A stretch of DNA of 64,000 nt from Frigidibacter sp. RF13 (GCF_026626305.1 NZ_JAPNUE010000001.1:744001-808000); one strand, 5' to 3'; shown: positions 37,582-46,819, numbered from the stretch's first letter. The notes: generated by a model from the sequence alone, not told the origin. A program made the numbers and translations.

Positions 37582-37880
37582 ACCAGACGCGATCGGAAAA
37601 GCATGCGTCGGCGCCAGTATACTCTGTGTCGGCGCCGACACTCATTCGCAAAACGCGATGGAGTATTTTGATTACTTATCTGACCGTTTGATAAAATAAA
37701 TACCGATACGAAACAACCCCTTACGCGGATCAATTGCGGGTTGATTGATGCCATGTTGCATCATGTAATTACCCAAGCCGCGCCACATTTGCGCCTTCAG
37801 TTCACTTTAACCGCACGGGTATATTATCCGTCGGGCACTAGACCAACGGTAAAGAGTAAATTTGGTAAAAGGTTTCGGGC
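37582..37880. promoter_or_regulatory. AT-rich intergenic region upstream of the RTX/Hint gene
   Basis: 299 nt with markedly lower GC than elsewhere. GTCGGCGCC occurs twice as a direct repeat near 37608-37639, the second inside the palindrome GTCGGCGCCGAC. An AT-rich block follows (TATCTGACCGTTTGATAAAA). TTTGGTAAAA at 37861-37870 repeats a half-site of the pntA operator candidate and lies 10 nt before the RTX start. A promoter for the RTX gene must be here, but no pair of boxes is convincing. Confidence 0.4.
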
Positions 37881-40800
37881 ATGCCTACGGGCTATCTAGT
37901 CTCCCTCGGCGGAAACAACGCACTGAACAGCGGCGACGGGATCGGCGGCACGCCGATCACCTTCACCACCCAATCGACGATCGGCACTGGCTCCTGGACC
38001 TGGTCCGGGGTCTGGACGGGCGACGGCCAGTTCTATTCGAACATCACCGACAACGGTACCTATTATCTGGGCACCGACGGCAACGTCTATTTCGTGCCCG
38101 CCACATGGACGATCAGCAGCGGCAGCGCGACGGCGACCACGTCGCCGACATTCGCGCCGATCATGGGCACGTCGGGCAATGACGCGGCAATAGCGGGCAC
38201 CGCCGGGAACGATACGATCTACGGAGGCGCCTCCACCAGCGCGACGGGGACCAGCAATGATACGATAAGCGGCGCAGCCGGAAATGACGTCATCTTCGCC
38301 GGCGACGGCAACGACAGCATTACCGGCGGCACCGTCGCCGACACAATCTATGGCGGCGCGGGCACCGACACGATCAGCTATTCCACCGCCGGATCAGCCG
38401 TAAACGTCAATCTCGCCTACGGGACCGGCTCGGTAGGCGACGCTGCGGGCGATACGTTCACCGGCGTCGAGAATATCACAGGTTCAGGCTTCAACGACCG
38501 TCTGGTGGGCGATTCCGGTGCCAACAGCATCTCGGGCGGCGCGGGTAACGACACGATTGTTGCGGGGGCCGGGAGCGACACGATCGTCGGCGGCGACGGC
38601 GCGGATTCGCTATCGGGCGGGGCCGGAAACGACAGCATCTCGGGCGGGCTCGGGGCAGATGTCATCGCCGGGGGAACAGGCGCCGATACGATCGACGGCG
38701 GCGACGGCAACGACACGATCTACGGCGGCACCGCGACCGGACAGGAAGGCATCGGCGGGACATCGACGCTCGGGACGTCCTTCACCGCGATCAGTCTCGG
38801 CACCTTCGCCGATGTCGACCCGACCGAGGGCAACGGCACTTCGGAAAATGCGGCGAACCTGCTGACGACCTTCGGCAGCGCCGGGTCGCCACTTCACAAT
38901 AACTTCGTCTCGATCACCACCTTCGACACGAACGGCGATGGCAACGTCGACGACAACGACGACAATGTTTTGAGCGATACGATCACCATCAATGGCGTCA
39001 CCGTATCGCTCGACTCGACGCAGACCTATTTCGCCGCCGTCACCTTCACCGACGGCACCACCGGCAGCTTCACCGCGGTCGTCATCCAGACCACCACGGG
39101 TCAGGTCTATCTGCTGCCGGAACTGAGCACTAACGCCGATAATACCCTCCTGACCAGCAAGCCGATCCAGTCGGTCACCTTCACCGGGGTCGAGGTCAAT
39201 GACACGTTCATGGCAGCGACCCGGCTTGACGCCGACTGGCAGGTCCCCGCCGTCGATACATCGAACGATTCCATCCTCGGCGGCGCCGGCAACGATTCGA
39301 TCGATGCGAGCGGCGGCAACGACACGGTCGATGGCGGCACGGGCGCGGACATCATCCTTGGCGGCGCGGGCGACGATACGATCCGGCTGACGGGCGTATT
39401 CGGCAATGACACGATCACCGGCGGCGAGACGGGCGAAACCTCGGGCGATCTGATCGACGCGACCGCGATCACCGCGAACGAGACGCTGACCTTCACCGGT
39501 AACGAGACGGGAACGCTCTCGGACAGCACCTCGACCGCGAGCTTCAGCCAGATCGAGCGCTTCCAGCTCGGCTCCGGCAATGACACGGTCAATGCCTCGG
39601 CCACCACCTCGGGCGTGAATGTCGACGCGGGCGCGGGCAATGACAGCATGCTCGGCGGCTCGGGCGCGGACACGCTGACCGGCGGGCTAGGCAACGACAG
39701 CATTTCGGGCGGCGCCGGAAACGATAGCCTTTTCGGCGGCGACGGTGATGACACGGTCGCCGGTGGCGCGGGTGCCGATCTGCTGAACGGCGGCGCTGGC
39801 ATGGACTTCGCCGACTACAGCGCTTCATCGGCAGGCGTAAACGTCAATCTGACCACGAATACCGGCACTGGCGGCGACGCGCAGGGTGACACGCTTGCCG
39901 GGATCGACGGCATCATTGGCTCGGCGCAAGGCGACACGCTCGTCGGCTATGATGGCCAGAGCACCGTACCGGGCGACACGTGGACGAACGCCTTCTATGG
40001 CGGCGGCGGCAACGATTCGCTCGACGGCATGGGGGGCGACGATTCGCTTTACGGCGGTACCGGCAGTGACACGGTGATCGGCGGGGCGGGCAACGACCTG
40101 CTCGACGGGGGCGATGGCGCGGACACGATTGATGGCGGGTCCGGCAGTGACACAATGTACGGCGGCCTTGGCAGCGATCTCTTCACCGGTCTCGGTATCG
40201 GCGATGTGGTTGATGGCGGCGAGGATACGCCCTCGACCGAGAACGACGTCCTTGACCTCTTCGGCTCGGGCTGGACCAAGGCCACCACCAACATCCTCTA
40301 TGCCGGCGGCAATAACGAGGCGGGCACCGTCCAGTTCCTCGACGGCGGCGGCAATATCCTCGGCACGATGTCCTTCTCGAACATCGAGACGGTCATCCCC
40401 TGCTTCACCCCCGGCACGCTGATCGACACGATCGCGGGCCCCCGCCCGGTCGAGGACCTCAGACCCGGCGACATGATCCTGACCCGCGACAGCGGCTACC
40501 GCCCGCTGCGCTGGGTGGGCCGCCGCGACCTGAGCCTCGCCGACATCGTCGCGAACCCTGCCTTCCGCCCGGTGCGGATCCGCCAGGGCGCGCTCGGCCC
40601 GGCCGAGCCTGCCCGCGACATGCTTGTCTCGCCCCAGCACCGCTTCCTGATCACCGGCGTCGGGGCGGAACTGGTCTCGGGCGAAAGCGAGGTCCTGGTC
40701 GCCGCCCTGCATCTCATGGGCCAGCCCGGGATCGAACAGATCGCGCCGCATCAGGGCGTCTGCTATATCCATATCTTCTTTGAAGAGCATGAAATCGTCC

Positions 40801-40988
40801 GCTCCGACGGCAGCTGGAGCGAAAGCTTCCAGCCCGGCCTCGCCACCATCTCGGCCATCGAGGAAGCCCAGCGCGACGAACTCCTCGCCCTCTTCCCGGA
40901 CCTCGCAAACCCGGAAGGCCCCGCCACCTACCCGGCCGCCCGTACCTCCCTCAAGCCACACGAAGCAAGAGCCGCGCTGGCGCACTGA
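37881..40988 (+). CDS. RTX calcium-binding repeat protein with C-terminal Hint domain
   Basis: A 1035-residue acidic, Gly/Asp-rich protein, probably secreted by a type I system, since it has no Sec signal. RTX nonapeptides (GGAGNDTI, GGDGADSLSGGAGNDSIS) occur at about residues 105-290 and 465-780 and would fold into Ca2+-filled beta-rolls. Between them is a non-repeat domain with an EF-hand-like loop DTNGDGNVDDND at 349-360. From C841 (CFTPGTLIDTIAGPRPVEDL, then RPGDMILTRDSGYRPLRWVG) to about residue 980 is a Hint domain, with the block B His at H920 (SPQHRFLI). No hlyB/hlyD-type exporter gene is adjacent. Rhodobacteraceae have many such proteins; whether the Hint part self-cleaves is not known to me. 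Confidence 0.88.
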   Translation: MPTGYLVSLGGNNALNSGDGIGGTPITFTTQSTIGTGSWTWSGVWTGDGQFYSNITDNGTYYLGTDGNVYFVPATWTISSGSATATTSPTFAPIMGTSGNDAAIAGTAGNDTIYGGASTSATGTSNDTISGAAGNDVIFAGDGNDSITGGTVADTIYGGAGTDTISYSTAGSAVNVNLAYGTGSVGDAAGDTFTGVENITGSGFNDRLVGDSGANSISGGAGNDTIVAGAGSDTIVGGDGADSLSGGAGNDSISGGLGADVIAGGTGADTIDGGDGNDTIYGGTATGQEGIGGTSTLGTSFTAISLGTFADVDPTEGNGTSENAANLLTTFGSAGSPLHNNFVSITTFDTNGDGNVDDNDDNVLSDTITINGVTVSLDSTQTYFAAVTFTDGTTGSFTAVVIQTTTGQVYLLPELSTNADNTLLTSKPIQSVTFTGVEVNDTFMAATRLDADWQVPAVDTSNDSILGGAGNDSIDASGGNDTVDGGTGADIILGGAGDDTIRLTGVFGNDTITGGETGETSGDLIDATAITANETLTFTGNETGTLSDSTSTASFSQIERFQLGSGNDTVNASATTSGVNVDAGAGNDSMLGGSGADTLTGGLGNDSISGGAGNDSLFGGDGDDTVAGGAGADLLNGGAGMDFADYSASSAGVNVNLTTNTGTGGDAQGDTLAGIDGIIGSAQGDTLVGYDGQSTVPGDTWTNAFYGGGGNDSLDGMGGDDSLYGGTGSDTVIGGAGNDLLDGGDGADTIDGGSGSDTMYGGLGSDLFTGLGIGDVVDGGEDTPSTENDVLDLFGSGWTKATTNILYAGGNNEAGTVQFLDGGGNILGTMSFSNIETVIPCFTPGTLIDTIAGPRPVEDLRPGDMILTRDSGYRPLRWVGRRDLSLADIVANPAFRPVRIRQGALGPAEPARDMLVSPQHRFLITGVGAELVSGESEVLVAALHLMGQPGIEQIAPHQGVCYIHIFFEEHEIVRSDGSWSESFQPGLATISAIEEAQRDELLALFPDLANPEGPATYPAARTSLKPHEARAALAH

Positions 40989-41031
40989 TAGCTGCATGGC
41001 CCCCAAGGGCGGGCTGTCGCCCGGAGTGCCG

Positions 41032-41784
41032 TCAGAGCATCCTGTCGGCGCTTGCCTCGAAGAGGCTGCGGGCATAGTCGGTCGTCATGCGGGCACCCGC
41101 AAGATCGTCGCGCGTCAGTTCCTCGACCGCGCTTCCGTGCTGCATGACGAGTACCCGGTCGCACATATGGTCGATGACGGCGAGGTCATGGCTGACCATC
41201 AGGAAGGTCAGGCCCCGTTCGGCGCGGAGGCGGTTGAGGAGGTTCAGTGTTTCGGCCTGCACGGAAGCATCGAGCGCCGAAGTCGGTTCGTCGAGCAGCA
41301 GGATTTCAGGTTTCAGCATGAGAGCCCGGGCAATCGCCACACGCTGACGCTGACCGCCTGAGAGCTGGTGGGGGTAGCGGAAGCGGAAGGCCGATGGCAG
41401 GCCGACATCGGCCAGAGCCTCCTGCACGCGGCGGTCAGTATCGCCGATGCCGTGGATGGCGAGCGGTTCCGACAGCGCCCGGTCTACCGTATGGCGGGGG
41501 TGGAGCGAGCCGTAAGGATCCTGAAACACCATCTGCACGCGGGCGGCAAAGCCACGATCGCGCGGCTCGGGGATCTTTTCGCCCGCAATGCGGATCGCGC
41601 CGCCCGTGACCGGGGCGAGGCCGCAGATCGCCCGCAGGATCGTTGACTTGCCTGACCCGCTTTCGCCCACAAGGCCGTAGCTTTCCCGCGCACCGACGGT
41701 GAGGCTGACACCCTCGACTGCGCGCACCAGATGGCCCTTGGCGCGGAAATGGACGGTCAGATTGTCGATCTCGATCAAGGACAT
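41032..41784 (-). CDS. ABC transporter ATP-binding protein, OppF/DppF-like (second importer)
   Basis: The second ATPase of the second importer, 250 residues. Walker A is GESGSGKS, the Q-loop MVFQDPYGSLHPRH, the signature LSGGQRQRVAIARAL, Walker B ILLLDEPTSALDA and the switch MVSHDLAVI. It lacks the cysteine-rich C-terminal oligopeptide extension present in the DppF-type protein at 23902, so it is about 100 residues shorter and ends in ARSLFEASADRML. It is the last gene of the minus-strand operon and lies 1 nt after the preceding ATPase gene. The converging RTX gene ends 43 nt away. Confidence 0.94.
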   Translation of the reverse strand: MSLIEIDNLTVHFRAKGHLVRAVEGVSLTVGARESYGLVGESGSGKSTILRAICGLAPVTGGAIRIAGEKIPEPRDRGFAARVQMVFQDPYGSLHPRHTVDRALSEPLAIHGIGDTDRRVQEALADVGLPSAFRFRYPHQLSGGQRQRVAIARALMLKPEILLLDEPTSALDASVQAETLNLLNRLRAERGLTFLMVSHDLAVIDHMCDRVLVMQHGSAVEELTRDDLAGARMTTDYARSLFEASADRML

Positions 41785-41785
41785 G

Positions 41786-42616
41786 TCAAAGTGCCCAGTC
41801 GGCGGAGCGGTTCAGTGCCGGAAGCGGTTCGCGCGCGCCGCCGATGCGCGGTAGGCAGTTCAGAAGGCCCTGCGTATAGGGATGTTTCGCCTGCATCAGA
41901 TCCTTCGCCGCCAGCTCCTCGACCACCTTGCCCTTGTACATCACCAGAACCCGGTCGCAGAACCGCGCGACCAGCCGCAGGTCATGGCTGATGAAGATCA
42001 GACCCATGCCCCGGTCGCGCACCAGCGCGTCGAGGATCGACAGGACCTCGGCCTGCACGGTGACGTCGAGCGCCGACGTAGGTTCGTCGGCGATCAGCAG
42101 GTCGGGGTTGGGGATCAGCATCATCGCAATCATCACCCGCTGACCCATGCCACCCGACAGTTCGTGCGGATAGGCCTCCATCACTCTTTCCGGGTCACGG
42201 ATCTGGACAGCGGTTAAGGCCTCGACCGCCTTGGCGCGCGCTTCGGCCTTCGGCATCCGGTCGCGCTGGCGCAGGCCCTCGACCAGTTGCGCGCCGACCT
42301 TCATCACCGGGTTCAGCGAATACTTCGGGTCCTGCATGACCATGGCGATCCGGTGGCCGCGGAGCGCCCGCATCGCAGCATCGTCCGCCGCCATCAGGTC
42401 CTGACCGTCGAAGACCATCCGGTCAGCCTCGATCCGCCCTGGGTGGCGGATGAGCCTGAGGACGGCACGTCCGGTCATGGTCTTGCCCGAGCCGCTTTCG
42501 CCGACAATCCCCAGCCGCTCGCGCCCCAGAGCGAAGGAAACGCCGCGCACGGCCTCGACCAGACCCGCTTCGGTGTCGAAGGTCACGCGCAGGTTCTCGA
42601 CCGAAAGCAGCGTCAT
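41786..42616 (-). CDS. ABC transporter ATP-binding protein, OppD/DppD-like (second importer)
   Basis: A 276-residue ATPase with the start at MTLLSVENLRVTFDTEAGLV (ATG 42614-42616), overlapping the permease stop by 4 nt. A longer frame up to 42877 lies inside the permease gene and is a shadow. Walker A is GESGSGKT, the Q-loop MVMQDPKYSLNPVM, the signature LSGGMGQRVMIAMML and Walker B LLIADEPTSALDV, with FISHDLRLV. The signature GGMGQR is slightly unusual (GGMRQR or GGQRQR is common). The C-terminal extension is short and lacks the cysteines seen in the first importer. It pairs with the downstream ATPase. Confidence 0.94.
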   Translation of the reverse strand: MTLLSVENLRVTFDTEAGLVEAVRGVSFALGRERLGIVGESGSGKTMTGRAVLRLIRHPGRIEADRMVFDGQDLMAADDAAMRALRGHRIAMVMQDPKYSLNPVMKVGAQLVEGLRQRDRMPKAEARAKAVEALTAVQIRDPERVMEAYPHELSGGMGQRVMIAMMLIPNPDLLIADEPTSALDVTVQAEVLSILDALVRDRGMGLIFISHDLRLVARFCDRVLVMYKGKVVEELAAKDLMQAKHPYTQGLLNCLPRIGGAREPLPALNRSADWAL

Positions 42617-43518
42617 TTGGAGGCGCTCTTCGGATCGAGGACATCGCGCAGACCATCGCCCAGGAGGTTGAACCCGAGCGAGACGATGAAAATCGCAAGC
42701 CCCGGCATCGTGGCGACCCACCATTGCTCGAAGAGATATTTGCGCCCGGCCGAGATCATCAGGCCCCATTCTGGCATCGGCGGCTGGACACCGAGGCCGA
42801 GGAAGCCGAGGCCAGCGGCGGTCAAGATCACGCCCGCCATGTCGAGCGTCACGCGGATCACGACCGACGGCAGGCACATTGGCATGACATGGCCCCAGAT
42901 GATGCGCGCCCGCCCCGCCCCCTGCAGGCGCACAGCGGCGATATAGTCGGAATTCCTGACGGTCAGAGTCTCGGCCCGCGCGACGCGGGCATAGGGCGGC
43001 CAGGAGGTCAGCGCGATGGCAAGGACGGCGTTCACCATGCCGGGGCCGAGAACGGCGACGAGGGCGAGGGCAAGGATCAGTTTCGGGAAGGCCAGGAAGA
43101 TGTCGGTGATCCGCATCAGCACCTGATCGACCCAGCCGCCGAAATAGCCTGCGACCGTGCCAATGATCAGGCCAGCGACCGGCGCGGTCAGGATGACGAG
43201 CGCCACAATGTAAAGGGTGATGCGGCTGCCGTAGAGAATGCGGCTCAGGATGTCGCGGCCAAACTCGTCAGTGCCAAGCCAGTGGCCCGCGCTGAAGGGC
43301 GGGATGAACCGCTCAGACAGGTTCTGCACGATCGGGTCGTGCGGCGCGAGAAGCGGCGCGAAGGCCGCCACCAGCAAAAGCGTCACTGAGATCGCAAGGC
43401 CGATCATTGTCAGCGGATTGCGGCGCAGGCGCAGCCAGCTAAGGTAACTCTGCCCCAGTCGTGCCTGCATCCGGGATGAGGGGTTGGGGTCGCGGAGCCA
43501 TGCGGTGAATGTCGTCAT
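42613..43518 (-). CDS. ABC transporter permease, DppC-like (second importer)
   Basis: A 301-residue permease with about six helices. HWLGTDEFGRDILSRILYGS is the conserved DppC block, DYIAAVRLQGAGRARIIWGH followed by VMPMCLPSVV is the EAA loop, and GLGFLGLGVQPPMPEWGLMI precedes the last helices. The N-terminus is cytoplasmic (DPNPSSRMQARLGQSYLSWL). It overlaps both neighbours by 4 nt, so translation of the operon is coupled throughout the permease-ATPase segment. Confidence 0.95.
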   Translation of the reverse strand: MTTFTAWLRDPNPSSRMQARLGQSYLSWLRLRRNPLTMIGLAISVTLLLVAAFAPLLAPHDPIVQNLSERFIPPFSAGHWLGTDEFGRDILSRILYGSRITLYIVALVILTAPVAGLIIGTVAGYFGGWVDQVLMRITDIFLAFPKLILALALVAVLGPGMVNAVLAIALTSWPPYARVARAETLTVRNSDYIAAVRLQGAGRARIIWGHVMPMCLPSVVIRVTLDMAGVILTAAGLGFLGLGVQPPMPEWGLMISAGRKYLFEQWWVATMPGLAIFIVSLGFNLLGDGLRDVLDPKSASK

Positions 43519-44576
43519 GCGCGCGCCCTCGGGTCGGCCAGCCGGTAGAGAAGATCAGAGAGCATGTTCAGCCCGATATAGACGGCACCCACGACCACGG
43601 TGCCGCCCAGAACGGCTGGCATGTCCGCTACCAGCAGCGCGTCGGTGATATAGCGGCCAAGGCCCGGCCAAGCGAAGATCGTCTCTGTAAGCACCGCGCC
43701 TTCAAGGAGGAACGCGTAGGAAAGTGCGATCACGGTGATCAGCGGCACCAGCACGTTGCGCATAGCGTGAACCCAGACAACGCGGCGTTCCGGCATGCCC
43801 TTGACCCGCGCGGTCGTCACATATTCCTGCCCAAGCTCGTTGATCATGAAGCTGCGGGTCATGCGGCTGATATAAGCCATCGACAGATAGCCCAGAAGGC
43901 TCGCGGGCAGGACGATATGCGACAGCGCATTCGCCCACATGTCCCAGCGTCCGGCGATAGCGGTGTCCAGAAGGATCATGCCGGTGGGTTTGTCCACCTC
44001 GAAATCGAACATCATCTGATAGGCCGCGTCGAGCCGTCCCGGCCCCGCTACCCACTCAAGCCGACCGTAAAAGACCAGAAGTCCGACTAGCCCGAGCCAG
44101 AAGACCGGCATCGAATAGCCGATAAGCCCCACCACCCGCACGATCTGATCGGTCCATGACCCGGGCCGCGTGGCGGCGGCCACACCCGCTGGCACGCCCA
44201 CCAGAACGCCGATGATCGTCGCAAGCGTCGCAAGCTCCAGCGTCGCGGGGAAATACTGCGCGATGTCGGCGATCACCGGTCGTCCCGTATTGAGCGAGGT
44301 GCCGAGATCGCCGTGCAGCGCATCACGGACATAGAGGTAGAACTGCCACCAATAGGGCTCATTCAGCCCGAGTTCTTCACGCAGGGCCTCGATCTGCGCG
44401 GCCGAGGCGCGGTCTCCGAGGATCGAGGTCGCCGGGTCGATCGGCACCACGCGGCTGATGATGAAGGTCACGGCCAGAAGGCCGACAAAAGTCACGAAAA
44501 GCGTCAGAAGCGTCGCCCCGATCTGGCGGAGCGCTTCCAGGACCCTGTGATGTTCGGGAAGGGATGTATCGGTCAT
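43515..44576 (-). CDS. ABC transporter permease, DppB-like (second importer)
   Basis: A 353-residue permease. Helix 1 is unusually preceded by about 20 residues (MTDTSLPEHHRVLEALRQIG). ISRVVPIDPATSILGDRAS and LREELGLNEPYWWQFYLYVR are the DppB periplasmic segment. TTARVKGMPERRVVWVHAMR followed by NVLVPLITVIALSYAF is the EAA loop. The sequence between helices 3 and 4 (WVAGPGRLDAAYQMMFDFEV) is longer than in many relatives. It follows the binding-protein gene, separated from it by a strong hairpin. Confidence 0.95.
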   Translation of the reverse strand: MTDTSLPEHHRVLEALRQIGATLLTLFVTFVGLLAVTFIISRVVPIDPATSILGDRASAAQIEALREELGLNEPYWWQFYLYVRDALHGDLGTSLNTGRPVIADIAQYFPATLELATLATIIGVLVGVPAGVAAATRPGSWTDQIVRVVGLIGYSMPVFWLGLVGLLVFYGRLEWVAGPGRLDAAYQMMFDFEVDKPTGMILLDTAIAGRWDMWANALSHIVLPASLLGYLSMAYISRMTRSFMINELGQEYVTTARVKGMPERRVVWVHAMRNVLVPLITVIALSYAFLLEGAVLTETIFAWPGLGRYITDALLVADMPAVLGGTVVVGAVYIGLNMLSDLLYRLADPRARA

Positions 44577-44586
44577 GGGGCATGTA

Positions 44587-44614
44587 GGCCGCGCGAAGAG
44601 GGCTTCGCGCGGCC
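44587..44614 (-). terminator. Hairpin behind the second peptide-type binding-protein gene
   Basis: Perfect 12-bp stem GGCCGCGCGAAG / CTTCGCGCGGCC with a 4-nt loop, 7 nt after the binding-protein stop and 10 nt before the permease start. No T-run follows. It matches the arrangement at 26669-26699, and suggests a stabiliser or attenuator between the binding protein and the membrane components. Confidence 0.7.
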
Positions 44615-44621
44615 CGATGAC

Positions 44622-46220
44622 TTATTTCGTGACCAGCCAGTAAGCGGCCGAGTCGGTCGCGCCGCCAGTATGGAAGTCGTTCACATTGGCGCGCAGACCC
44701 GTCTGGTAGGCAACCTGGTTGAGGATGATGAAGGGCGCCGTTTCGCGGTGCTTCTTCTGAATCTCCTCATACATCGCCTTGCGCTTGTCACCGTCGCGCT
44801 CTTCGACCGCGGCCTGCGTCATCGCATCCAGTTCGCCCGGCTCGTAGGCATTGCGCCAGGCAAGGTAGCCGGTGTTCTTGTCCTCGTCGGCATTGCCTGG
44901 GTTCTGCGCGAAGGTCGAGGCATTGGTGTGCGGGTCGGGATAGTCCGGCCCCCAGCTTTGCAGCGTCGCATCATGAAGCCGCCCACGATATTCCTCGAGC
45001 TGCTCGGCGCCCTCGCCCACCTTCAGTTCGACCGTGATCCCGGCCTGGCCGAAGGTGTTCTGGATCGACTGGGCCATATCCATCCGGTCATCAGCATTGC
45101 GGACCGAAAGGGTGATCTTGGCATCGGTCACACCCGATTCCGCCAGAAGCGCCTTTGCCTTTTCGATGTCGAGCGAATAGGGCACATCATCGAGCGCCCC
45201 GAGATAGCCCTTGGGCAGGAAGTTCTGATGCACCACGTTGGTGCCTTTCAGGAACGTGTCGACCATGCCCTGATAATCGATCGCCCAGCGCATGGCTTCG
45301 AGGTATTTGAGGTTCTTGTACTGTTCGTGCTTCTGGTTGAAGGCAAGGTAGAACACCTGCCCGCCGACGTCCGACTGGATCTTCACATCAGCATTGCCCG
45401 CCAGACCCTCGATATCAGTGGGCGTCAGCTCTCGCGAAATGTCGATATCGCCCTTTTCCAGCATCAGGCGTTGGGTGGCAGCCTCGGGCACGTGCTGCAT
45501 GAAGACCTTTGCGATCTTCGCATCGCCCCGCCAATGGCCCGGACGGGCTTCCAGCACATAGCCTTCGTTCGGCTTGTAGCTCTTCAGGGTATAGGCCCCC
45601 GTCCCGGCCGAATTGGAGTTCAGGTACTCATGCCCCATATCGCCATCCTTCTCGTTCGCCATCACCGTCTCCTTGTCGACGATCGAGGCGACGCCCGCCG
45701 TGAGGCAGTTGTAGAGGAAGGTTGGCGCATAGGGCTTGTCGGTCTTCAGGGTCACCGTCTCGCCGTCCGAAGTGACCATCTGATCGACATTCTCGGCAGT
45801 CCAGCCGAACTGGCCGAGGATGAAGGAGGGCGTCTTGTTCAGCTTGATCGCCCGCTGCAGCGAGAAGGCCGCATCCTCCGCCCGGACTGGATTGCCGGAG
45901 GCAAAGGTCACGCCCGGCCGGATGTGGAACGTATAGGTCACGCCATCGTCGGCGACCGACCAGGTGTCGGACAGCCCGGGCACCATCTCTCCCGTGGTCG
46001 GATCAAGCTCGACCAGACCGTCATAGGTGTTGTTGTTCAGGTCGAGGCCGGAAAATTCGTAGGCCTCCGCCGGGTCGAGCGAGACGATATCGTCGATCGC
46101 ATCGGCGATGACGAGCGTATCGGCAGGCGTTTCCGCCAGAAGCGCGGCAGGCGCCGCACCAAGCAGGAGACCGGCAAGCGCAGCGGCCCCGAACCGCCGA
46201 AGGGTCGGATCCAGTAGCAT
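44622..46220 (-). CDS. Family 5 extracellular solute-binding protein of the second ABC importer
   Basis: A 532-residue periplasmic binding protein. Residues 1-29 form the signal peptide (hydrophobic FGAAALAGLLLGAAPAALL, cleavage after AEA/LAE). The SBP_bac_5 pattern is clear: TLVIADAIDDIVSLDPAEAY, YTFHIRPGVTFASGNPVRAE, SAGTGAYTLKSYKPNEGYVL and YLEAMRWAIDYQGMVDTFLK. It is first in its operon and faces the GAF-aminotransferase-BKACE genes across a 146-nt gap. The ligand may be the substrate of that pathway. Family 5 proteins bind peptides, nickel, opines and other amino-acid derivatives, so the ligand need not be a peptide. Confidence 0.95.
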   Translation of the reverse strand: MLLDPTLRRFGAAALAGLLLGAAPAALLAETPADTLVIADAIDDIVSLDPAEAYEFSGLDLNNNTYDGLVELDPTTGEMVPGLSDTWSVADDGVTYTFHIRPGVTFASGNPVRAEDAAFSLQRAIKLNKTPSFILGQFGWTAENVDQMVTSDGETVTLKTDKPYAPTFLYNCLTAGVASIVDKETVMANEKDGDMGHEYLNSNSAGTGAYTLKSYKPNEGYVLEARPGHWRGDAKIAKVFMQHVPEAATQRLMLEKGDIDISRELTPTDIEGLAGNADVKIQSDVGGQVFYLAFNQKHEQYKNLKYLEAMRWAIDYQGMVDTFLKGTNVVHQNFLPKGYLGALDDVPYSLDIEKAKALLAESGVTDAKITLSVRNADDRMDMAQSIQNTFGQAGITVELKVGEGAEQLEEYRGRLHDATLQSWGPDYPDPHTNASTFAQNPGNADEDKNTGYLAWRNAYEPGELDAMTQAAVEERDGDKRKAMYEEIQKKHRETAPFIILNQVAYQTGLRANVNDFHTGGATDSAAYWLVTK

Positions 46221-46366
46221 CAGTAACTCCCTGTTTTCGTTGCTTGTTTCAGAACTGACCTTCTAACATGCCAGATTCCTTGACTGATTGGGCAGCTTCT
46301 GGCCTATGTTGTCAAGCGCTGCGACGCGGTTTGCGGCGGATCAGTACAAAAATTTGTGGAGCCCCG

Positions 46367-46819
46367 ATGCCCCCCTCCCCGTCCGAGACCTTCCGGCAAC
46401 TGCATGAAGCTACCTCCGCCCATGGCGGCGCCCGGCTTTTTACCGTCAGCCGAATCGACTACGACGCCCAGCTGTCGCGCCGTGCCTATACCTCGCACCC
46501 CGCCGAATATCCGGTGAGCGGCACCAAGCCGATGGTGATCGACGGCTGGGGCCGCCAGGTGATCGAGGACCAGAAAACCTTCGTCGCCAATACGACCGAC
46601 GGCTTCTCGCCCTATTTCCCCGACCATCCGCTGATCAATGCGCTGGGGTGCCAGTCGGCGATCAATATCCCGGTGGTCGAGGGTGGAAAGGTCGTCGGCA
46701 CCGTCAATCTCCTTGATGTCGAGAACCATTTCACGCCCGACCGCGTGGCGGCCTTCGAAGCGCTCGTTGACCGCGAACGCCCCGCGCTCGTGGCGGCGCT
46801 CGAGGCCATGCCGCTCTGA
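46367..46819 (+). CDS. GAF-domain protein, single domain
   Basis: A 150-residue protein that is little more than one GAF fold: ARLFTVSRIDYDAQLSRRAY, then WGRQVIEDQKTFVANTTDGF, HPLINALGCQSAINIPVVEG and KVVGTVNLLDVENHFTPDRV. No output domain is attached. The frame opens at 46268, but the ATG at 46367 has GGAG 5 nt upstream and begins just before the fold. It is the first of four co-directional genes with an aminotransferase, a BKACE enzyme and a GNAT. A free GAF protein may sense or sequester a small ligand or protect a free methionine-like compound (fRMsr proteins are also single GAF domains). This one has only one clear Cys in the usual area, so I do not call it a reductase. Confidence 0.8.
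   Translation: MPPSPSETFRQLHEATSAHGGARLFTVSRIDYDAQLSRRAYTSHPAEYPVSGTKPMVIDGWGRQVIEDQKTFVANTTDGFSPYFPDHPLINALGCQSAINIPVVEGGKVVGTVNLLDVENHFTPDRVAAFEALVDRERPALVAALEAMPL

Noticed and set aside
38180..40190. Dense short repeats that could be mistaken for a CRISPR array or VNTR
   Set aside because: The repeats are in-frame RTX nonapeptide codons of variable sequence without constant repeat-spacer length; no cas genes.
40401..40850. Intein in the RTX protein
   Set aside because: The Hint part stands at the C-terminus without a C-extein or His-Asn end and without homing endonuclease; it is a Hint domain of secreted proteins, not a splicing intein.
39825..41075. Minus-strand frame of 416 codons opposite the RTX/Hint gene
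   Set aside because: A shadow of the Gly/Asp repeats; the opposite frame of such repeats is always open.
44313..46217. 634-codon plus-strand frame opposite the solute-binding protein and permease
   Set aside because: It is antisense to a clear binding-protein gene with signal peptide; no own start signal or family.
46280..46310. TTGACT ... TATGTT as promoter of the GAF operon
   Set aside because: The spacing is 19 nt and the second box is weak; not enough to annotate as a promoter.
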